DNA of 5,423 nt, taken from the NCBI GenBank assembly GCA_946410375.1, contig CAMKAB010000074.1, forward strand, positions 1 to 5,423. Reading direction: 5' to 3'. This DNA is from an uncultured Spirochaetaceae bacterium. Its GTDB lineage: Bacteria; Spirochaetota; Spirochaetia; Sphaerochaetales; Sphaerochaetaceae. The position numbers were made by a program, and so were the translations under genes. The notes under the pieces were generated by a model. It searched no databases and was not told the DNA's origin. It worked only from the letters and a program-made list of their open reading frames with translations. Below are positions 5,254-5,423 of this stretch, in pieces (the first letter of the stretch is position 1; the number at the start of each line of letters is the position of its first letter).

Positions 5254-5319
5254 GTTGTTTTTTGATATTCATTGCAAAAAGGCATGAATGATTCTTCGTT
5301 TTTTCGGGAGGATTGTTTA

Positions 5320-5423
5320 ATGATAAGACTTGTTACGAAAAATATTGCCGGAGAAATTGTTAAATACGTAAAAGAACTTTCCGATTTTGATGTGAACTAT
5401 ATAAATCCTGACGGTATTATTTT
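5320..5423 (+). CDS. CdaR/sugar-diacid-recognition-type transcriptional regulator, N-terminus only
   Basis: Only 34 complete codons are present and the gene continues past the right edge. The peptide begins MIRLVTKNIAGEIVKYVKEL, continues through SDFDVNYINPDGII, and resembles the start of the sugar-diacid recognition domain: a helix with Ala-x-x-Ile-Val, then Val-Asn-Tyr-Ile-Asn-x-Asp-Gly-x-Ile, compared with the N-terminus of E. coli CdaR (a helix then I-N-V-M-D-x-x-G-R-I-I). Members of this family carry a C-terminal PucR-type helix-turn-helix, which is not visible here. GGGAGG at 5306-5311 lies 8 bases before the ATG, supporting the start. Divergent placement beside the amidase operon suggests it is the local regulator, sensing a small carboxylate such as oxalurate, oxamate or allantoate; the ligand is a guess. 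The short visible sequence limits confidence. Confidence 0.6.
   Translation, partial: MIRLVTKNIAGEIVKYVKELSDFDVNYINPDGII

Larger units (their letters stand above)
4952..5319. other. Divergent intergenic control region (368 bases)
   Basis: This AT-rich spacer separates the amidase from the divergent regulator and holds no convincing gene. From left to right it has: the amidase ribosome site (4956-4961); a 7-bp inverted repeat 4985-4991/5023-5029 in the amidase leader; CGGTTG/CAACCG-type repeats between 5050 and 5100; the palindrome GAAATATTTC (5100-5109); AGATT-TTCC-AATCT (5123-5136); a promoter with a dyad (5148-5177); the palindrome AGAATATTCT (5209-5218); a larger dyad (5229-5253); and the regulator ribosome site GGGAGG (5306-5311). 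AATGGTA (5176-5182) and TACCATT (5223-5229) form a further distant inverted pair. Short dyads are expected by chance in AT-rich DNA, so only the longer ones are listed separately. Confidence 0.6.

Noticed and set aside
4952..5319. Known riboswitch class or sigma-54 promoter in the divergent spacer
   Set aside because: I looked for conserved guanidine- and purine-riboswitch cores and for a GG-N10-GC type sigma-54 element and found no convincing match by eye.

Overview
The window holds one minus-strand catabolic gene cluster and the first codons of a divergent plus-strand regulator. In transcription order on the minus strand the genes are: an amidase-signature hydrolase (4951 to 3488), a DUF2877/AllH-like protein (3263 to 2232), an FdrA/AllF-like protein (2120 to 561), a 58-residue protein that matches the detached C-terminal domain of FdrA (548 to 372), and the N-terminus of a DUF1116/AllG (YlbE)-like protein that runs off the left edge (293 to 1). 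On the plus strand, the start of a CdaR-type (sugar-diacid recognition) transcriptional regulator begins at 5320 and runs off the right edge.

FdrA, DUF1116 and DUF2877 together are the counterparts of Escherichia coli allF, allG and allH, which are reported to encode oxamate carbamoyltransferase. That enzyme makes carbamoyl phosphate and oxamate from oxalurate late in anaerobic allantoin breakdown. A carbamate kinase would be expected nearby; none lies in the window, but the left edge cuts the operon. The amidase is the non-standard member. It may feed the transferase with a carbamoylated substrate or remove its amide product. The exact substrate cannot be read from sequence.

The most notable point is the FdrA split. 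The 58-codon ORF lies 12 bases after the FdrA stop, in the same frame, with only a single UAG between the two. Its sequence matches the C-terminal tail that E. coli FdrA carries as part of one chain. A strong Shine-Dalgarno sequence overlapping that stop argues for a separate, translationally coupled subunit.

Non-coding DNA is structured. The 368-base divergent spacer (4952-5319) has a good minus-strand promoter whose -10 lies in a perfect dyad, and a second dyad near the regulator gene. The 224-base amidase/DUF2877 gap (3264-3487) has nested GTATAC palindromes beside a perfect TATAAT and a 94-base imperfect inverted repeat. The 78-base gap before DUF1116 has a small hairpin.

The organism is probably an anaerobic or fermentative bacterium. 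Moderate to low GC, strong GGAGG-type ribosome sites and AT-rich spacers fit Bacillota or a similar anaerobic lineage, but this is a weak inference and taxonomy cannot be fixed from the window. I see no tRNA, rRNA, CRISPR array or insertion sequence.
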